A stretch of 64,000 nt of DNA from contig DJQA01000008.1 of assembly GCA_002437495.1 (NCBI GenBank), positions 132,322-196,321 on the forward strand. Reading direction: 5' to 3'. Each line of letters begins with the position of its first letter. Within the stretch, counting starts at the first letter, position 1. This document shows, in pieces, positions 16,742 to 26,309 of this stretch. The position numbers and the translations under genes were made by a program. Origin of the DNA: Prevotellaceae bacterium UBA6398 (GTDB lineage Bacteria > Bacteroidota > Bacteroidia > Bacteroidales > Bacteroidaceae). Below the pieces are notes generated by a model that searched no databases, was not told the origin of the DNA, and saw nothing but the letters and a program-made list of their open reading frames with translations.

Positions 16742-16978
16742 ATGTCTGATATCGAATCAAAAGTAAAAGCTATCATTGTTGACAAACTCGGTGTTGATGA
16801 AGCCGAAGTAAAGAACGACGCAAGTTTCGCAAACGATCTGGGCGCTGACTCTCTTGACACTGTAGAGCTCATCATGGAGTTCGAAAAAGAGTTCCAGATT
16901 CAGATCCCCGATGACCAGGCAGAGAAAATCTCTACCGTGGGCGATGCTATAGCATATATCGAGAAGCACGTTAAGTAA
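16742..16978 (+). CDS. acpP: Acyl carrier protein
   Basis: A 78-residue acidic protein with the phosphopantetheine attachment motif GADSLD (Ser37) and the flanking helix ELIMEFEKEFQIQIPD. It is of normal ACP length and carries growing acyl chains in cytosolic type II fatty acid synthesis. It sits 32 bp ahead of fabF, the usual Bacteroidales order acpP-fabF-rnc, and has a good promoter just upstream. Confidence 0.98.
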   Translation: MSDIESKVKAIIVDKLGVDEAEVKNDASFANDLGADSLDTVELIMEFEKEFQIQIPDDQAEKISTVGDAIAYIEKHVK

Positions 16979-17010
16979 TAGGCTTAACGCGCTTCCCATA
17001 ACATCTCACG

Positions 17011-18276
17011 ATGGAATTGAAAAGAGTTGTCGTAACCGGCATCGGCGCGATAACTCCGCTTGGTAAAACTGCACCCGAAACATGGGAGAACGCCAAGCGG
17101 GGAGTTAGCGGAGCTGCCGAGATTACGCATTTTGACACGTCAAAGTTCAAAACCCACTTTGCGTGCGAAGTGAAGGACTACAACGCCCTCGACTACTTCG
17201 ACCGCAAGGAAGTGCGCAAGATGGACCTTTACGAGCAGTATGCCATAATAGCTGCCGATGAGGCCATAAAGGACTGCGGATGGGATTTGGAGAAAGTTGA
17301 CAAAAACGAAATCGGTGTTGTGCTCGGCGTGGGCATAGGCGGTATCCACACTTTCGAGGAGGAGTCGGCCAACTACGCCAGGACAGGTGAAACCCTCGGT
17401 CCGCGCTATTCGCCATTCTTCATCCCCAAGATGATTTCCGACATAGCAGCCGGTCAAATTTCCATCAACTACGGTTTCCACGGTCCCAACTTCGCCACAA
17501 CCTCTGCATGCGCTTCCTCCACCAACGCCCTTGCCAGCGCGTTCAACCTGATACGCCTGGGAAAAGCAAACGCAATAGTTGCAGGCGGTGCCGAAGCAGC
17601 AATTTGGCCAACCGGAGTTGGTGGCTTCAACGCCATGCACGCACTTTCCACACGCAATGACGACCCGCAGCACGCTTCACGCCCGTTCAGCGCATCGCGC
17701 GATGGTTTCATTATGGGCGAGGGGGCAGGAGTGCTAATACTCGAAGAGCTTGAACACGCTCTGAAACGCGGCGCACACATATACGCCGAAGTTGCCGGAG
17801 CGGGAATGTCGGCCGATGCACACCACATTACAGCATCACACCCCGAAGGACTCGGCGCAAAACTTGTGATGACGCGAGCACTGCAAGATGCCGAAATGAA
17901 ACCCGAAGACATAGACTACATAAATGTTCACGGAACTTCAACCCCGGTGGGCGACCGTTCCGAGGCACTTGCAATCAAAGACGTGTTTGGCGACCACGCC
18001 TACAAACTCAACATAAGCTCCACAAAATCCATGACAGGACACCTGCTCGGTGCTGCCGGAGCCGTTGAGGCACTTTTCTCGGTTAAAGCTGTTGAAGAGG
18101 ATATTGTTCCCCCGACAATCAACCACGAGGAAGGCGATGACGACCCCGAAATCGACTACAAACTGAACTTCACGTTCAACAAGGCACAAAAGCGCACCGT
18201 TCGCGCAGCCTTGAGCAATACATTCGGATTTGGCGGACACAATGCCTGCGTCATCGTAAAGAAATTCGCGAAATAA
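17011..18276 (+). CDS. fabF: Beta-ketoacyl-ACP synthase II
   Basis: The 421-residue KAS II condenses acyl-ACP with malonyl-ACP. The catalytic residues are visible: Cys167 in ATTSACASSTNAL, the first His in NVHGTSTPVGDRSE and the second in STKSMTGHLLGAAGA. The N-terminal VVVTGIGAITPLG and C-terminal NTFGFGGHNAC are typical. It lies downstream of its carrier acpP, and rnc follows after about 50 bp, so one transcript is likely. It is complete and ordinary. Confidence 0.98.
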   Translation: MELKRVVVTGIGAITPLGKTAPETWENAKRGVSGAAEITHFDTSKFKTHFACEVKDYNALDYFDRKEVRKMDLYEQYAIIAADEAIKDCGWDLEKVDKNEIGVVLGVGIGGIHTFEEESANYARTGETLGPRYSPFFIPKMISDIAAGQISINYGFHGPNFATTSACASSTNALASAFNLIRLGKANAIVAGGAEAAIWPTGVGGFNAMHALSTRNDDPQHASRPFSASRDGFIMGEGAGVLILEELEHALKRGAHIYAEVAGAGMSADAHHITASHPEGLGAKLVMTRALQDAEMKPEDIDYINVHGTSTPVGDRSEALAIKDVFGDHAYKLNISSTKSMTGHLLGAAGAVEALFSVKAVEEDIVPPTINHEEGDDDPEIDYKLNFTFNKAQKRTVRAALSNTFGFGGHNACVIVKKFAK

Positions 18277-18325
18277 AACTTCGGGCATTAACAAGATTTT
18301 TCATTAAGTTGACACAAACATCTGA

Positions 18326-19441
18326 ATGATTAATTTCATAGACAAACTAAAGCTCCCTTTCCGTAAGGACAAGGAGCTTTTTTCATCCCTATACGCCATT
18401 ATGGGGTTCTACCCCCACAACATAAGCATATACAAGCAGGCTCTGTCGCACAGTTCCAGCGCAATGCAATCCGAAAGCGGGCAGCGACTCAACAACGAAC
18501 GCCTTGAATTTTTGGGCGATGCCATAATCGAGGCCGTTACAAGCGACATCGTATACCGCCACTTCAGCAAAAAGCGCGAAGGTTTTCTTACCACCACCCG
18601 CAGCAAGCTCGTGCAAAGGGACACGCTAAACAAAATGGCGCAGGAAGTGGGCATAGACAAACTTATTCGCACAAGCATACACAAAAGCGGGCACAACAGC
18701 AACATAGGCGGCAACGCCTTCGAAGCAATAGTGGGCGCAATATACCTTGACAGGGGCTACAAATATTGCATGTGGTTTCTGAAAAGCCGCATAATAGCCG
18801 CACACCTGAACCTAAACGAGGTAGCAAAAAAAGAGGTGAACTTCAAGAGCAAACTGCTTGAATGGGCACAGCGCAACCGCCTGTTTATAGATTTCGTTTC
18901 AAACAACCCTGCAAAGGATGCCGCCACAAGCGAAAAGCCGGCTTTCACTGCCACGGTTGTGATTGAGGGCGTGGAATGCGGCAAAGGCAGCGGATTCTCG
19001 AAAAAGGAAAGCCACCAGAACGCCGCACGCGAAACATTGTTAATCCTGGACAGCAGTAAACATAAAATAGCAGAAATACTGAAGTCCAAGGAACTACGCA
19101 CGGCAATGGAGGCAGAACTCGTGTGCGTGCCGCCACGTGTAGACAACAGTGAAGGCAAACGCCGCCAACGCCCCAAACGCCGCAACTCCACACCGCAGCG
19201 GGCACAGGAAAAGACGCAGGAAAAAACTGCATGCGACACAAACACGCCCCAAGTGAACTCACTAAGCCAAAGCGCAAAGGCATGTGCAAAAAAAGCCAGC
19301 CTGAGCGAAAACGCCGAAAATGCCGAAAATGTAAAAGGCAACCGAAAGCGCACTTACGGCAAACGCCGCAAACCGCGCACTAAGCCGGATGGCGTAAAAA
19401 GCCAAGACAACGGTAGCGATAAAATAGCAACCGAAAACTAA
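18326..19441 (+). CDS. rnc: Ribonuclease III with long basic C-terminal tail
   Basis: A double-strand-specific endoribonuclease for rRNA and mRNA processing. The catalytic domain contains the signature NNERLEFLGDAIIEAV (about 50-65) and GNAFEAIVGAIYLDRGY with the acidic metal ligands. A dsRNA-binding domain spans about 170-250 (FKSKLLEWAQRNRL to HQNAARETLLIL). Residues from about 265 to 371 form a low-complexity Lys/Arg/Gln/Asn-rich tail (KRRQRPKRRN, KRTYGKRRKPRTKPD), making the protein about 130 residues longer than typical bacterial RNase III. The tail may bind RNA or partners; this is inference. Confidence 0.95.
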   Translation: MINFIDKLKLPFRKDKELFSSLYAIMGFYPHNISIYKQALSHSSSAMQSESGQRLNNERLEFLGDAIIEAVTSDIVYRHFSKKREGFLTTTRSKLVQRDTLNKMAQEVGIDKLIRTSIHKSGHNSNIGGNAFEAIVGAIYLDRGYKYCMWFLKSRIIAAHLNLNEVAKKEVNFKSKLLEWAQRNRLFIDFVSNNPAKDAATSEKPAFTATVVIEGVECGKGSGFSKKESHQNAARETLLILDSSKHKIAEILKSKELRTAMEAELVCVPPRVDNSEGKRRQRPKRRNSTPQRAQEKTQEKTACDTNTPQVNSLSQSAKACAKKASLSENAENAENVKGNRKRTYGKRRKPRTKPDGVKSQDNGSDKIATEN

Positions 19442-19517
19442 CACAAGGCGTTAGGCTAATAACAAAAGCATAAACCACAAGGGCGGACGGCTGAAAACGC
19501 GCCCTATGTTACACCAC

Positions 19518-19566
19518 AAAATTCCGCCGCACGGACGAACGATGCCTGTCCATGCGGCGGAATTTT
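19518..19566 (+). terminator. Intrinsic terminator of the acpP-fabF-rnc operon
   Basis: The arms AAAATTCCGCCGCA and TGCGGCGGAATTTT are exact complements around a 21-base loop. The loop itself can pair ACGGAC with GTCCAT. The hairpin ends in TTTTCTGT, about 75 bp after the rnc stop. Confidence 0.8.
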
Positions 19567-19570
19567 CTGT

Positions 19571-19818
19571 ATGCGGTGCGGTTCATGCGGCGGCGGGCAG
19601 GGCGTATGCAACAAGCATCACGAACGCACAAACAGCAATCAACCAAAGAATTGCGCCACTGTAGGGGCGTATGGCATACGCCCTGAATTGCGCGAATTTG
19701 CAATGTCGCGGCGCTGGTTTGCGGATTTTGCGGCGTATTCCCAAATGCGTTTCATGCGGTGGCGTACAGGGCGTATGCAATACGCCCCTACAAATGGCGC
19801 AAAACCAATACCGCTAAA
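19571..19818 (+). repeat. REP-like left module of composite repeat, copy 5
   Basis: The blocks are TGCGGTTCATGCGGCGG, a half-hairpin GGGCGTATG, CAATCAACC..AATTGCGCC, the forward hairpin GTAGGGGCGTATGGCATACG (19661-19684), CTGAATTGCGCG, TTCATGCGGTGGCGTACA, the reverse hairpin GGGCGTATGCAATACGCCCC (19769-19791) and the junction AAAACCAATACCGCT. This is one of the most complete copies. It starts right at the rnc terminator. Confidence 0.82.
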
Positions 19819-19901
19819 ACTACATCGGATGTAGGAAAAACTACGTCCTATGTAGGAAAAATTATGTCTGATATAATTAAAACTACATCGGACCTTTTTT
19901 T
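19819..19901 (+). repeat. 4 x 21-bp palindromic array 5 with terminal T-run
   Basis: Units start at 19819, 19840, 19861 and 19882. Cores are TACATCGGATGTA (a clean palindrome), TACGTCCTATGTA, TATGTCTGATATA and TACATCGGACC, followed by a T-run. Unit 2 here is CCT-centred where arrays 1 and 2 have AGG at the same place, that is, the core is turned round. The copy lies between convergent genes (rnc plus, M13 peptidase minus). Confidence 0.87.
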
Positions 19902-19996
19902 GCCTACTTACAACATGCTGAAATTCAAATCCTTATTTGCATTTGTCAAAATCGGGCAAAATCCCCGTGCTTCAATCCCTTACGCCATGACGCATG

Positions 19997-20044
19997 AAAA
20001 AGCCACGGCAGTCTCTGACATAGAGAATTTGCCGTGGCTTTTAC
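19997..20044. terminator. Bidirectional terminator for the M13 peptidase gene
   Basis: AAAAGCCACGGCA and TGCCGTGGCTTTT are exact arms around about 19 bases. Reading minus, the stem is followed by TTTTTC about 30 bp past the peptidase stop. On plus it is followed by TTTTACG. Confidence 0.8.
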
Positions 20045-20075
20045 GTATTTTTTATTACCGTTTTCGGGGTTTGAA

Positions 20076-22112
20076 TTACCAGATGTGCGCACGCTTATCT
20101 GCCGGCACAAACAGCTTGTCGCCCTCTTTTATGCCGAACGCCGAATACCACGCGTCTATCATAGGCAGCGCGGCGTTCACGCGCAGACTGTTGGGCGAAT
20201 GCACGTCGCTGTTCACAATATAAGCCACAAACTGCGGGGCTATGTTGCTTGCCCACATTCTGCCGTAGGCAAGGAAGAATCGCTGTTCGGGTGTGAAACC
20301 GTCCTTAACGGCGAGCGGTTTTTTGAGCATGGAGTTTTTTAGAGCTTGGAAAGCAATGTTTATGCCGCCATTGTCGCCTATGTTCTCGCCAAGGGTTTTC
20401 TTTCCGTTAACCTTCAAACCCGGCTGTATTTCCTTGCTTCCGAACCAGTCCTCAAGCACTTTTCCACGTGCATCGAAGTTTTTCTTGTCCTCATCGGTCC
20501 ACCAGTTTTTCAAATTGCCGTCCTTGTCATACGCGCAGCCCTGGTCGTCGAAACCGTGGCTCATTTCGTGTCCTATCACACAACCTATCGCGCCGTAGTT
20601 TGCGGCATCGTCGGCTTCGGGGTCGAAGAACGGCGGCTGTAGTATCGCCGCAGGGAAGTTTATGCTGTTGAATGCGGGGTTATAGAATGCGTTCACCGTC
20701 TGCGGCGTGCAGCCGAGCTGGTGGCGGTCAACGGGCCTGTGCCAGTAATACTCAATCTCGCCCTTGCGCGAAGCCAATGTTATCTGGTCGAGGTTCTCGC
20801 GCAAAGACTTGCTTTCGTCCACCTGCACATACTTCTCCAAACCCTCCCATTTGTCGGGGTATCCCACGTTTATCACCATGCCGTTGAGCTTGTCGAGGGC
20901 GTTTTTCTTTGTTGCCTCGCTCATCCATGTGTTGTCTTTAATGCGCTCGGCAAAGGCCGCCTGCAGGTTCTTTATCATCAGGTACACCCTCTGCTTGTTG
21001 CTTTCGGGGAAGTATTTCGCCACATACAGCTTGCCTATCGTCTCGCCCAGTATGCGGTCGATAAATCCCACGGCGCGTTTCCAGCGCGGCTGCTGCTCCT
21101 TAAGGCCGTATGTGGTCTTGAGATACTCAAACCTGCGGTTGCCGAAAGCGTCGGAGAGAGTGTTTGCCGCAGACGACACCACCGACACCTCCATATTGGC
21201 CTTGATTGCCTCGAGGTCGGCGTTCGCAAGAATGTTCTCCACCTCGTGCAGCGGTTCGGGCTGCTTGACGTTCACGGTGTCGATGTCGGAAGGCCAGCCG
21301 TATATGTCGCAGAACGTTTTCCAGTCAATGCCCTTGAAGTCCTGCAACAGCTGCCGCCAACTCATGAGGTGCGTGTTTTCCTTTGGGTTGCGCCTTTTAA
21401 CCTGGTCGTAGCTCTTTTTTGCAAGCTGGGTTTCGAGCGCGAAGACTGCCTGCATCTTTTTCTCGGCAACAGCCTCCTTGTTGCCCACCATTTTAAGATA
21501 ATCCTTCATAAGGCTCTTGTAAGCCTCCACAACAGCCTTCTGCTGCTCGTTGGGGTTTGTGTAGTATTCAGGATCAAGCCCTATGCCGCCCTGATAGGCT
21601 GTGAACATATACTCCCCGGCTTTGTTGGGGTTTATGCCCAGACCGAAATTGAACAGCTCCGTGCCGTAGCCTTTCGCCCCAAGCTCGAACATGAGCCTTA
21701 CGCACTCCTTGCGGTCCTTCACCTTGCGTATTCTTGCGAGGGTCTTTTTGATTGGCGCGTAGCCCTGTTTGTTGCGCTTAACGCTGTCCATGTATATTCG
21801 GTAGAGCGCACCGAGTTTCTGCCCGTCGGTGCCCTGCGGCAACTTATTGGCGGCATATTCAGCCACAAGCCCTTTTATGCGGTCGTTGTTCTGTTCCTCG
21901 AGGTCCACAAACGCGCCGTTCATGGGATGCACGGCATCGAGCGGATGGGTTTTCAACCAGTTTCCCGCCGAATACTCATAGAAATCGTCCCCGGGCTTTA
22001 CGTTCAAATCCATGTTTGCCCTGTCAATGCCGCTCTTCAGTTCCTGCGCCTGAATCGGGGCTGCAATGCCGGATAACAACATGGCAATCATCACCAATTT
22101 GCTTTTCATCAT
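20076..22112 (-). CDS. pepO: M13-family zinc metallopeptidase (neprilysin/PepO type)
   Basis: A 678-residue exported peptidase with a signal peptide ending near PIQAQ. The zinc motif HEMSH lies in the family block VIGHEMSHGFDDQG (around residue 515). The third ligand is in GENIGDNGG, and the substrate-binding NAFYNPAFNSINFPAAIL precedes it. The protein ends ADKRAHIW with the conserved C-terminal Trp. Length and both catalytic blocks match bacterial PepO proteins, which trim small peptides in the periplasm or at the surface. It is a single-gene transcript with its own terminator, divergent from the GH3 gene. Confidence 0.95.
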   Translation of the reverse strand: MMKSKLVMIAMLLSGIAAPIQAQELKSGIDRANMDLNVKPGDDFYEYSAGNWLKTHPLDAVHPMNGAFVDLEEQNNDRIKGLVAEYAANKLPQGTDGQKLGALYRIYMDSVKRNKQGYAPIKKTLARIRKVKDRKECVRLMFELGAKGYGTELFNFGLGINPNKAGEYMFTAYQGGIGLDPEYYTNPNEQQKAVVEAYKSLMKDYLKMVGNKEAVAEKKMQAVFALETQLAKKSYDQVKRRNPKENTHLMSWRQLLQDFKGIDWKTFCDIYGWPSDIDTVNVKQPEPLHEVENILANADLEAIKANMEVSVVSSAANTLSDAFGNRRFEYLKTTYGLKEQQPRWKRAVGFIDRILGETIGKLYVAKYFPESNKQRVYLMIKNLQAAFAERIKDNTWMSEATKKNALDKLNGMVINVGYPDKWEGLEKYVQVDESKSLRENLDQITLASRKGEIEYYWHRPVDRHQLGCTPQTVNAFYNPAFNSINFPAAILQPPFFDPEADDAANYGAIGCVIGHEMSHGFDDQGCAYDKDGNLKNWWTDEDKKNFDARGKVLEDWFGSKEIQPGLKVNGKKTLGENIGDNGGINIAFQALKNSMLKKPLAVKDGFTPEQRFFLAYGRMWASNIAPQFVAYIVNSDVHSPNSLRVNAALPMIDAWYSAFGIKEGDKLFVPADKRAHIW

Positions 22113-22374
22113 TGTTTACTTAATTATTAAACCTTATATACGCACCAATATTTTGATTTCGTGGCGCAAAGTAAAAATTTTATTCCTATTGCGCCGGTGG
22201 CAACGCCTTGTTTCCGCCGAAATTCAATTTTGCACGGCAAAAATGCCATGCCAACCACACAAATGCCGTGAGGCTGTGGAATTTCGTCTTTCGATGTCCG
22301 TACATATAAACGCACGACACACGCAAAAAACTACACCATTTGTAAATTATGGTGCAATTTTGCGATGACGGTTT

Positions 22375-22451
22375 ACCATGCGGTTCATGCGGCAGCGTGC
22401 AGGACGTATGCAAAACGCCCCTGCAAACGATGCAAAACCAATACCGCTAAA
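22375..22451 (+). repeat. REP-like left module of composite repeat, copy 6 (shortened)
   Basis: Only the right part of the module remains: CATGCGGTTCATGCGGC, a mutated reverse hairpin (GGACGTATGCAAAACGCCCCTG, 22402-22423) and the junction AAAACCAATACCGCT. The rest of the 22113-22823 gap (710 bp) holds no gene. A box TAAATTTG at 22775-22782 is a possible -7 element for the GH3 gene. Confidence 0.7.
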
Positions 22452-22532
22452 AATACATTTGATGTAGGAAAAACAATGTCTGATGTAGGAAAAATTATAT
22501 CAGACATAATCCAAACTACATCAGACCTTTTT
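22452..22532 (+). repeat. 4 x 21-bp palindromic array 6 with terminal T-run
   Basis: Units start at 22452, 22473, 22494 and 22515. Cores are TACATTTGATGTA, AATGTCTGATGTA, TATATCAGACATA (turned relative to arrays 2, 5, 8 and 11) and TACATCAGACC, then a T-run. With unit 3 turned, the arm GTCTGATGTAG of unit 2 can pair with CTACATCAGAC of unit 4, leaving unit 3 as an inner hairpin. The copy lies between divergent genes. Confidence 0.85.
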
Positions 22533-22823
22533 CAGCCGTTTTACAACGTACTGAAAAGCAAATATTTACAACGGTAATCTTTTATGGTCTGTCATCTTGT
22601 AAACCAATACTTTATGCAAACCATGTTGCTCTTGCGGTTTTTGGGGCTGTAAACCGGCTGCACCAATCGCCATGAAGGACGCCGAGCTCCCTGTTTTTAT
22701 GATTTCCCGCCCCGGACAGAGGTAATTTTTCATAAAGCCGGGGGGCAAACATCGGCAATGTTGAAACTTTCAAGTAAATTTGCGCATTGAATGCCTATCG
22801 CATTTCACACAAGCATTTACAAG

Positions 22824-24335
22824 ATGAATATTACAACCATAGCAAGGCCGTTTTTCATGCCGCGTTTGCGCCAGATTGCAAGATACGCCACAGAAACGGA
22901 GGAAATACAGCGCGGGGTGCTGCAATGTCTCGTTTCGCAGGCCGCCAACACCGAATGGGGAAATACACACGGCTACGCCGACATAAAAACATACGAGGAC
23001 TTTGTGGCACAAGTGCCCATTGGCACATACGAGGAGGCTAAGGGATACATCGACCGCATGCGCCACGGCGAAAAAGACGTGCTTTGGAAAGGCAACGTAA
23101 AATGGTATGCCAAATCATCGGGCACCACAAACGACAAGAGCAAGTTCATACCGGTGAGCCGCCAAGGGCTTGAACGCATACACTATGCCGGCGGGCGCGA
23201 CGCAGTGGCCATGTACCTGCGCAACAACCCCGAAAGCCGCATTTTCGATGGGCGCACGCTGATTTTGGGCGGAAGCCACGCACCGAACTACAACCTGCCC
23301 GGCAGCCTGGTGGGCGACCTTTCGGCAATACTTATAGAGAACATCAACCCACTGGTAAACATGATAAGGGTGCCGAAAAAGCAAACGGCACTCCTTTCCG
23401 ACTTCATGACCAAGCGCGACCTCATAGCCCGCGAGGCAATAAACAAAAACGTTACCAACATAAGCGGCGTGCCGTCGTGGATGCTTTCGGTGCTCGACCG
23501 CGTGCTCGAAATCTCGGGCAAGAGCCATATAAACGACGTATGGCCCAACCTTGAAGTATTCTTTCACGGAGGTGTGGCGTTCACCCCCTACCGCGAACGT
23601 TATAGGCAAATCATAACCAACCCCAAGATGCACTACATGGAGACCTACAACGCCAGCGAGGGGTTCTTCGGCCTTCAAGACAACCCCGCCGACCCGGCAA
23701 TGCTACTTATGATAGACTATGACGTGTTCTACGAGTTCATACCTCTCGAAGAAGTGGGCAATCCCAACGCGAAAGCCGTGCCGCTGTGGGATGTGGAAAC
23801 CGGCAAAAACTACGCCATTGTTATTTCAACCTCGTGCGGACTATGGAGATACCAAATTGGCGACACGGTGAAGTTCACCTCGAAAAATCCGTACAAGTTC
23901 ATAATAAGCGGAAGAACAAAGAGCTTCATAAACGCCTTTGGCGAGGAACTTATGGTTGACAACGCCGAAAAAGGACTTGCCGAAGCCTGCCGGGAAACAG
24001 GCGCACAAGTAGCCGAATACACCGCCGCGCCCGTGTTTATGGACATACACGGAAAATGCCGCCACCAATGGGTTATTGAATTTGCAAAACGCCCCGACGA
24101 CATTGCCGTGTTTGCCGAAAAACTCGACAAGGCATTGCAAAAAATCAATTCCGACTACGAGGCAAAACGCTCAAACAACGTAACATTGCAACAGCTTGAA
24201 ATAACCGAAGCAAAACCCGGGCTTTTCAACGAATGGCTCGCAAGCAAAGGCAAGCTCGGGGGGCAGCACAAAGTGCCGCGGTTGAGCAACTCGCGCAAGA
24301 TAATCGATGAAATTCTACAGCTGAACGAAAAGTAA
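22824..24335 (+). CDS. GH3-family acyl-adenylate-forming protein
   Basis: From MNITTIARPFF (base 22824) the protein has about 503 residues; an in-frame Met 33 bases upstream looks less likely. It has the GH3 fold of the ANL superfamily: the P-loop-like YAKSSGTTNDKSKFIPVS (about 100-117), GGSHAPNYNLPG, YNASEGFFGLQD, and GRTKSFINAFGEELMVDN in the C-terminal hinge. Plant members join amino acids to hormones. Bacterial members are common in Bacteroidota with unproven substrates, so it probably makes an acyl-amino acid amide. The gene heads a plus-strand run with the Ig-like lipoprotein (18 bp) and the DUF3108 gene. Confidence 0.88.
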   Translation: MNITTIARPFFMPRLRQIARYATETEEIQRGVLQCLVSQAANTEWGNTHGYADIKTYEDFVAQVPIGTYEEAKGYIDRMRHGEKDVLWKGNVKWYAKSSGTTNDKSKFIPVSRQGLERIHYAGGRDAVAMYLRNNPESRIFDGRTLILGGSHAPNYNLPGSLVGDLSAILIENINPLVNMIRVPKKQTALLSDFMTKRDLIAREAINKNVTNISGVPSWMLSVLDRVLEISGKSHINDVWPNLEVFFHGGVAFTPYRERYRQIITNPKMHYMETYNASEGFFGLQDNPADPAMLLMIDYDVFYEFIPLEEVGNPNAKAVPLWDVETGKNYAIVISTSCGLWRYQIGDTVKFTSKNPYKFIISGRTKSFINAFGEELMVDNAEKGLAEACRETGAQVAEYTAAPVFMDIHGKCRHQWVIEFAKRPDDIAVFAEKLDKALQKINSDYEAKRSNNVTLQQLEITEAKPGLFNEWLASKGKLGGQHKVPRLSNSRKIIDEILQLNEK

Positions 24336-24353
24336 CGGAAACACATATTATAA

Positions 24354-26309
24354 ATGACAATCCGAAAACTGCTCACATACATAACCACGGCTTTGGCTTC
24401 GGCTTTGGCGTTTTCGTGTGCCAACCCCGGAAAACCCGACGGAGGACCCTATGATGAAACCCCGCCGAGCGTAGTGGGTGCAATGCCGAAAGAATACACC
24501 ACAAACTGCAAACAGCAAAAAATAACCCTGCTCTTCAACGAATACATAAAACTAAACAACGCCAGCGAAAAGGTTGTTATATCCCCGCCGCAGATTGACC
24601 AGCCTGAAATACGAGCATCGGGGAAAAAAATCTATGTGGAGCTGAAAGATTCGCTGATTCCCAACACAACATACACCATAGACTTTTCAGATGCCATACT
24701 GGACAACAACGAGGGAAACCCCATGGGAAGCTACGCCTATGTTTTCTCAACCGGAGAAACAATAGACACACTCGAAGTTTCGGGAAAGGTGCTTGACGCG
24801 CAAAACCTCGAACCGGTGAAAGGAATACTTGTGGGACTTCACTCAAACCTTAACGACAGCGCATTTGTAAAAAGCCCGCTCGAAAAAATAGGGCGCACCG
24901 ACGGCGCGGGACATTTCGTGATAAAAGGCGTTGCGCCCGGAAAATACCGCATATACGCGCTAAACGATGCAGAAAACGATTTCGAATTCCACCAAAAAAG
25001 CGAAGACATAGCCTTTACAAAAAACATAATAGTGCCAACATCGACACCGGCTACGCGACAGGACACCACATGGATTGACTCTGTGAGAATAGACACCATA
25101 AAGACGGTGAACTACACGCGCTTCATGCCCGATGACATAGTGCTGCGCTCATTCAAGGAAACACAAACCGTGCACCACCTGCTGAAAAGCGAGCGCAAAA
25201 CGCCCTACTCGTTCAGCCTTTACTTCACCGCTCCAACGGCAGAGCTGCCAAAGATAAAAGGTTTAAACTTCAATACCGAAAACGCCTTTCTTATTCAAAA
25301 CAGCGCAGGCAACGACACAATAACTTACTGGCTGAAAGACACCGCACTCGTAAAGAAAGACACACTGGAATTGGAGCTGACTTATAAAGACACCAACGAT
25401 TCAACCGGCGTTGACGAAATGCGCAGCGATACCCTTGAACTAATTTCACGCACATCCTACGCAAGAATAGCCAAGGACTTAAACGACAAAATGGAGCAAT
25501 GGGCAAAGCGCAAGGAACGCGCCGAAAAACGCGGCAAAAAGTTCAATGAACGCCAGCCGAGGCAATGGATACGCATGAGATACAATGCCATAAGCAGCCT
25601 TGCACCGAACGAAAACATCACATTCCTGCTGAACGAGCCACTTACAAAAGTTGACACCTCGCGCATACACCTCTCGTTAGGAGTTGATACCCTTTGGGAG
25701 GAGCGCCCGTTCATCATTTCGCGCGACAGTGCAAACATGCTTTCCTACACCGTGTTCGGCGAATGGCGCAACGGACAAAAATACAAGTTACTGATCGACT
25801 CTGCCGCATTCACGAGCATTTACGGCAACAACAACATAAAGATGGAAATGAACTTCAGCGTTCCCACCGCAGAATCATACGCATCGCTTTTCGTAACACT
25901 AAGCAACTACGACAATGGACAGGCATATGTGCAACTGCTGAAAGGCGACAAACCATACCGCACCGTGAAAGCCGATGGCGACCATGCCGACTTCTACTAC
26001 CTAACCCCGGGAAAATACTACATGAGAATGTTTGTAGACCAAAACGGCAACGATAAATGGGACACAGGACTGTTTGCAGAGCAAAAACAACCGGAACCGG
26101 TGTATTACTTCCCCACTGAAATCGAACTGCGGGCAAGCTGGGACAGCGAACAGGAATGGAACGTGCGCTCAACGCCGATAGAAAAACAGAAACCCAAGGA
26201 AATAACCAAGCAAAAGGCAGAAAAAAAGCGCGAAATCCAACATCGCAACGCCGAAAGGCTGCTCAAAAAACAGAAAGAGGAACAGAAAAAACAACACTAC
26301 AAGAAATGA
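24354..26309 (+). CDS. Ig-like (Big_5 type) domain lipoprotein
   Basis: A 651-residue lipoprotein with lipobox LAFSCAN near residue 22. A bacterial Ig-like domain follows (PPSVVGAMPKEY to YAYVFSTGE, about 36-140), then a prealbumin-like or SpaA-like region (VSGKVLDAQNLEPVKGILVGL to VAPGKYRIYALND, about 145-200). The later part is beta-rich and ends in a Lys/Glu/Gln-rich charged helix (about 610-651). A second prealbumin-like segment lies near LLKGDKPYRTVKADG. The stop overlaps the DUF3108 start as ATGA (26306-26309), so the two products are probably used together in the envelope. Role unknown. Confidence 0.8.
   Translation: MTIRKLLTYITTALASALAFSCANPGKPDGGPYDETPPSVVGAMPKEYTTNCKQQKITLLFNEYIKLNNASEKVVISPPQIDQPEIRASGKKIYVELKDSLIPNTTYTIDFSDAILDNNEGNPMGSYAYVFSTGETIDTLEVSGKVLDAQNLEPVKGILVGLHSNLNDSAFVKSPLEKIGRTDGAGHFVIKGVAPGKYRIYALNDAENDFEFHQKSEDIAFTKNIIVPTSTPATRQDTTWIDSVRIDTIKTVNYTRFMPDDIVLRSFKETQTVHHLLKSERKTPYSFSLYFTAPTAELPKIKGLNFNTENAFLIQNSAGNDTITYWLKDTALVKKDTLELELTYKDTNDSTGVDEMRSDTLELISRTSYARIAKDLNDKMEQWAKRKERAEKRGKKFNERQPRQWIRMRYNAISSLAPNENITFLLNEPLTKVDTSRIHLSLGVDTLWEERPFIISRDSANMLSYTVFGEWRNGQKYKLLIDSAAFTSIYGNNNIKMEMNFSVPTAESYASLFVTLSNYDNGQAYVQLLKGDKPYRTVKADGDHADFYYLTPGKYYMRMFVDQNGNDKWDTGLFAEQKQPEPVYYFPTEIELRASWDSEQEWNVRSTPIEKQKPKEITKQKAEKKREIQHRNAERLLKKQKEEQKKQHYKK

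Noticed and set aside
20721..22076. Long plus-strand open frame opposite the M13 peptidase
   Set aside because: It mirrors the codons of the peptidase gene, which has full catalytic motifs. The opposite frame has no domain pattern.
26156..26305. Upstream extension of the DUF3108 gene
   Set aside because: It would overlap the previous gene by about 150 bases and bury the signal peptide. The ATGA-overlapping Met at 26306 fits better.
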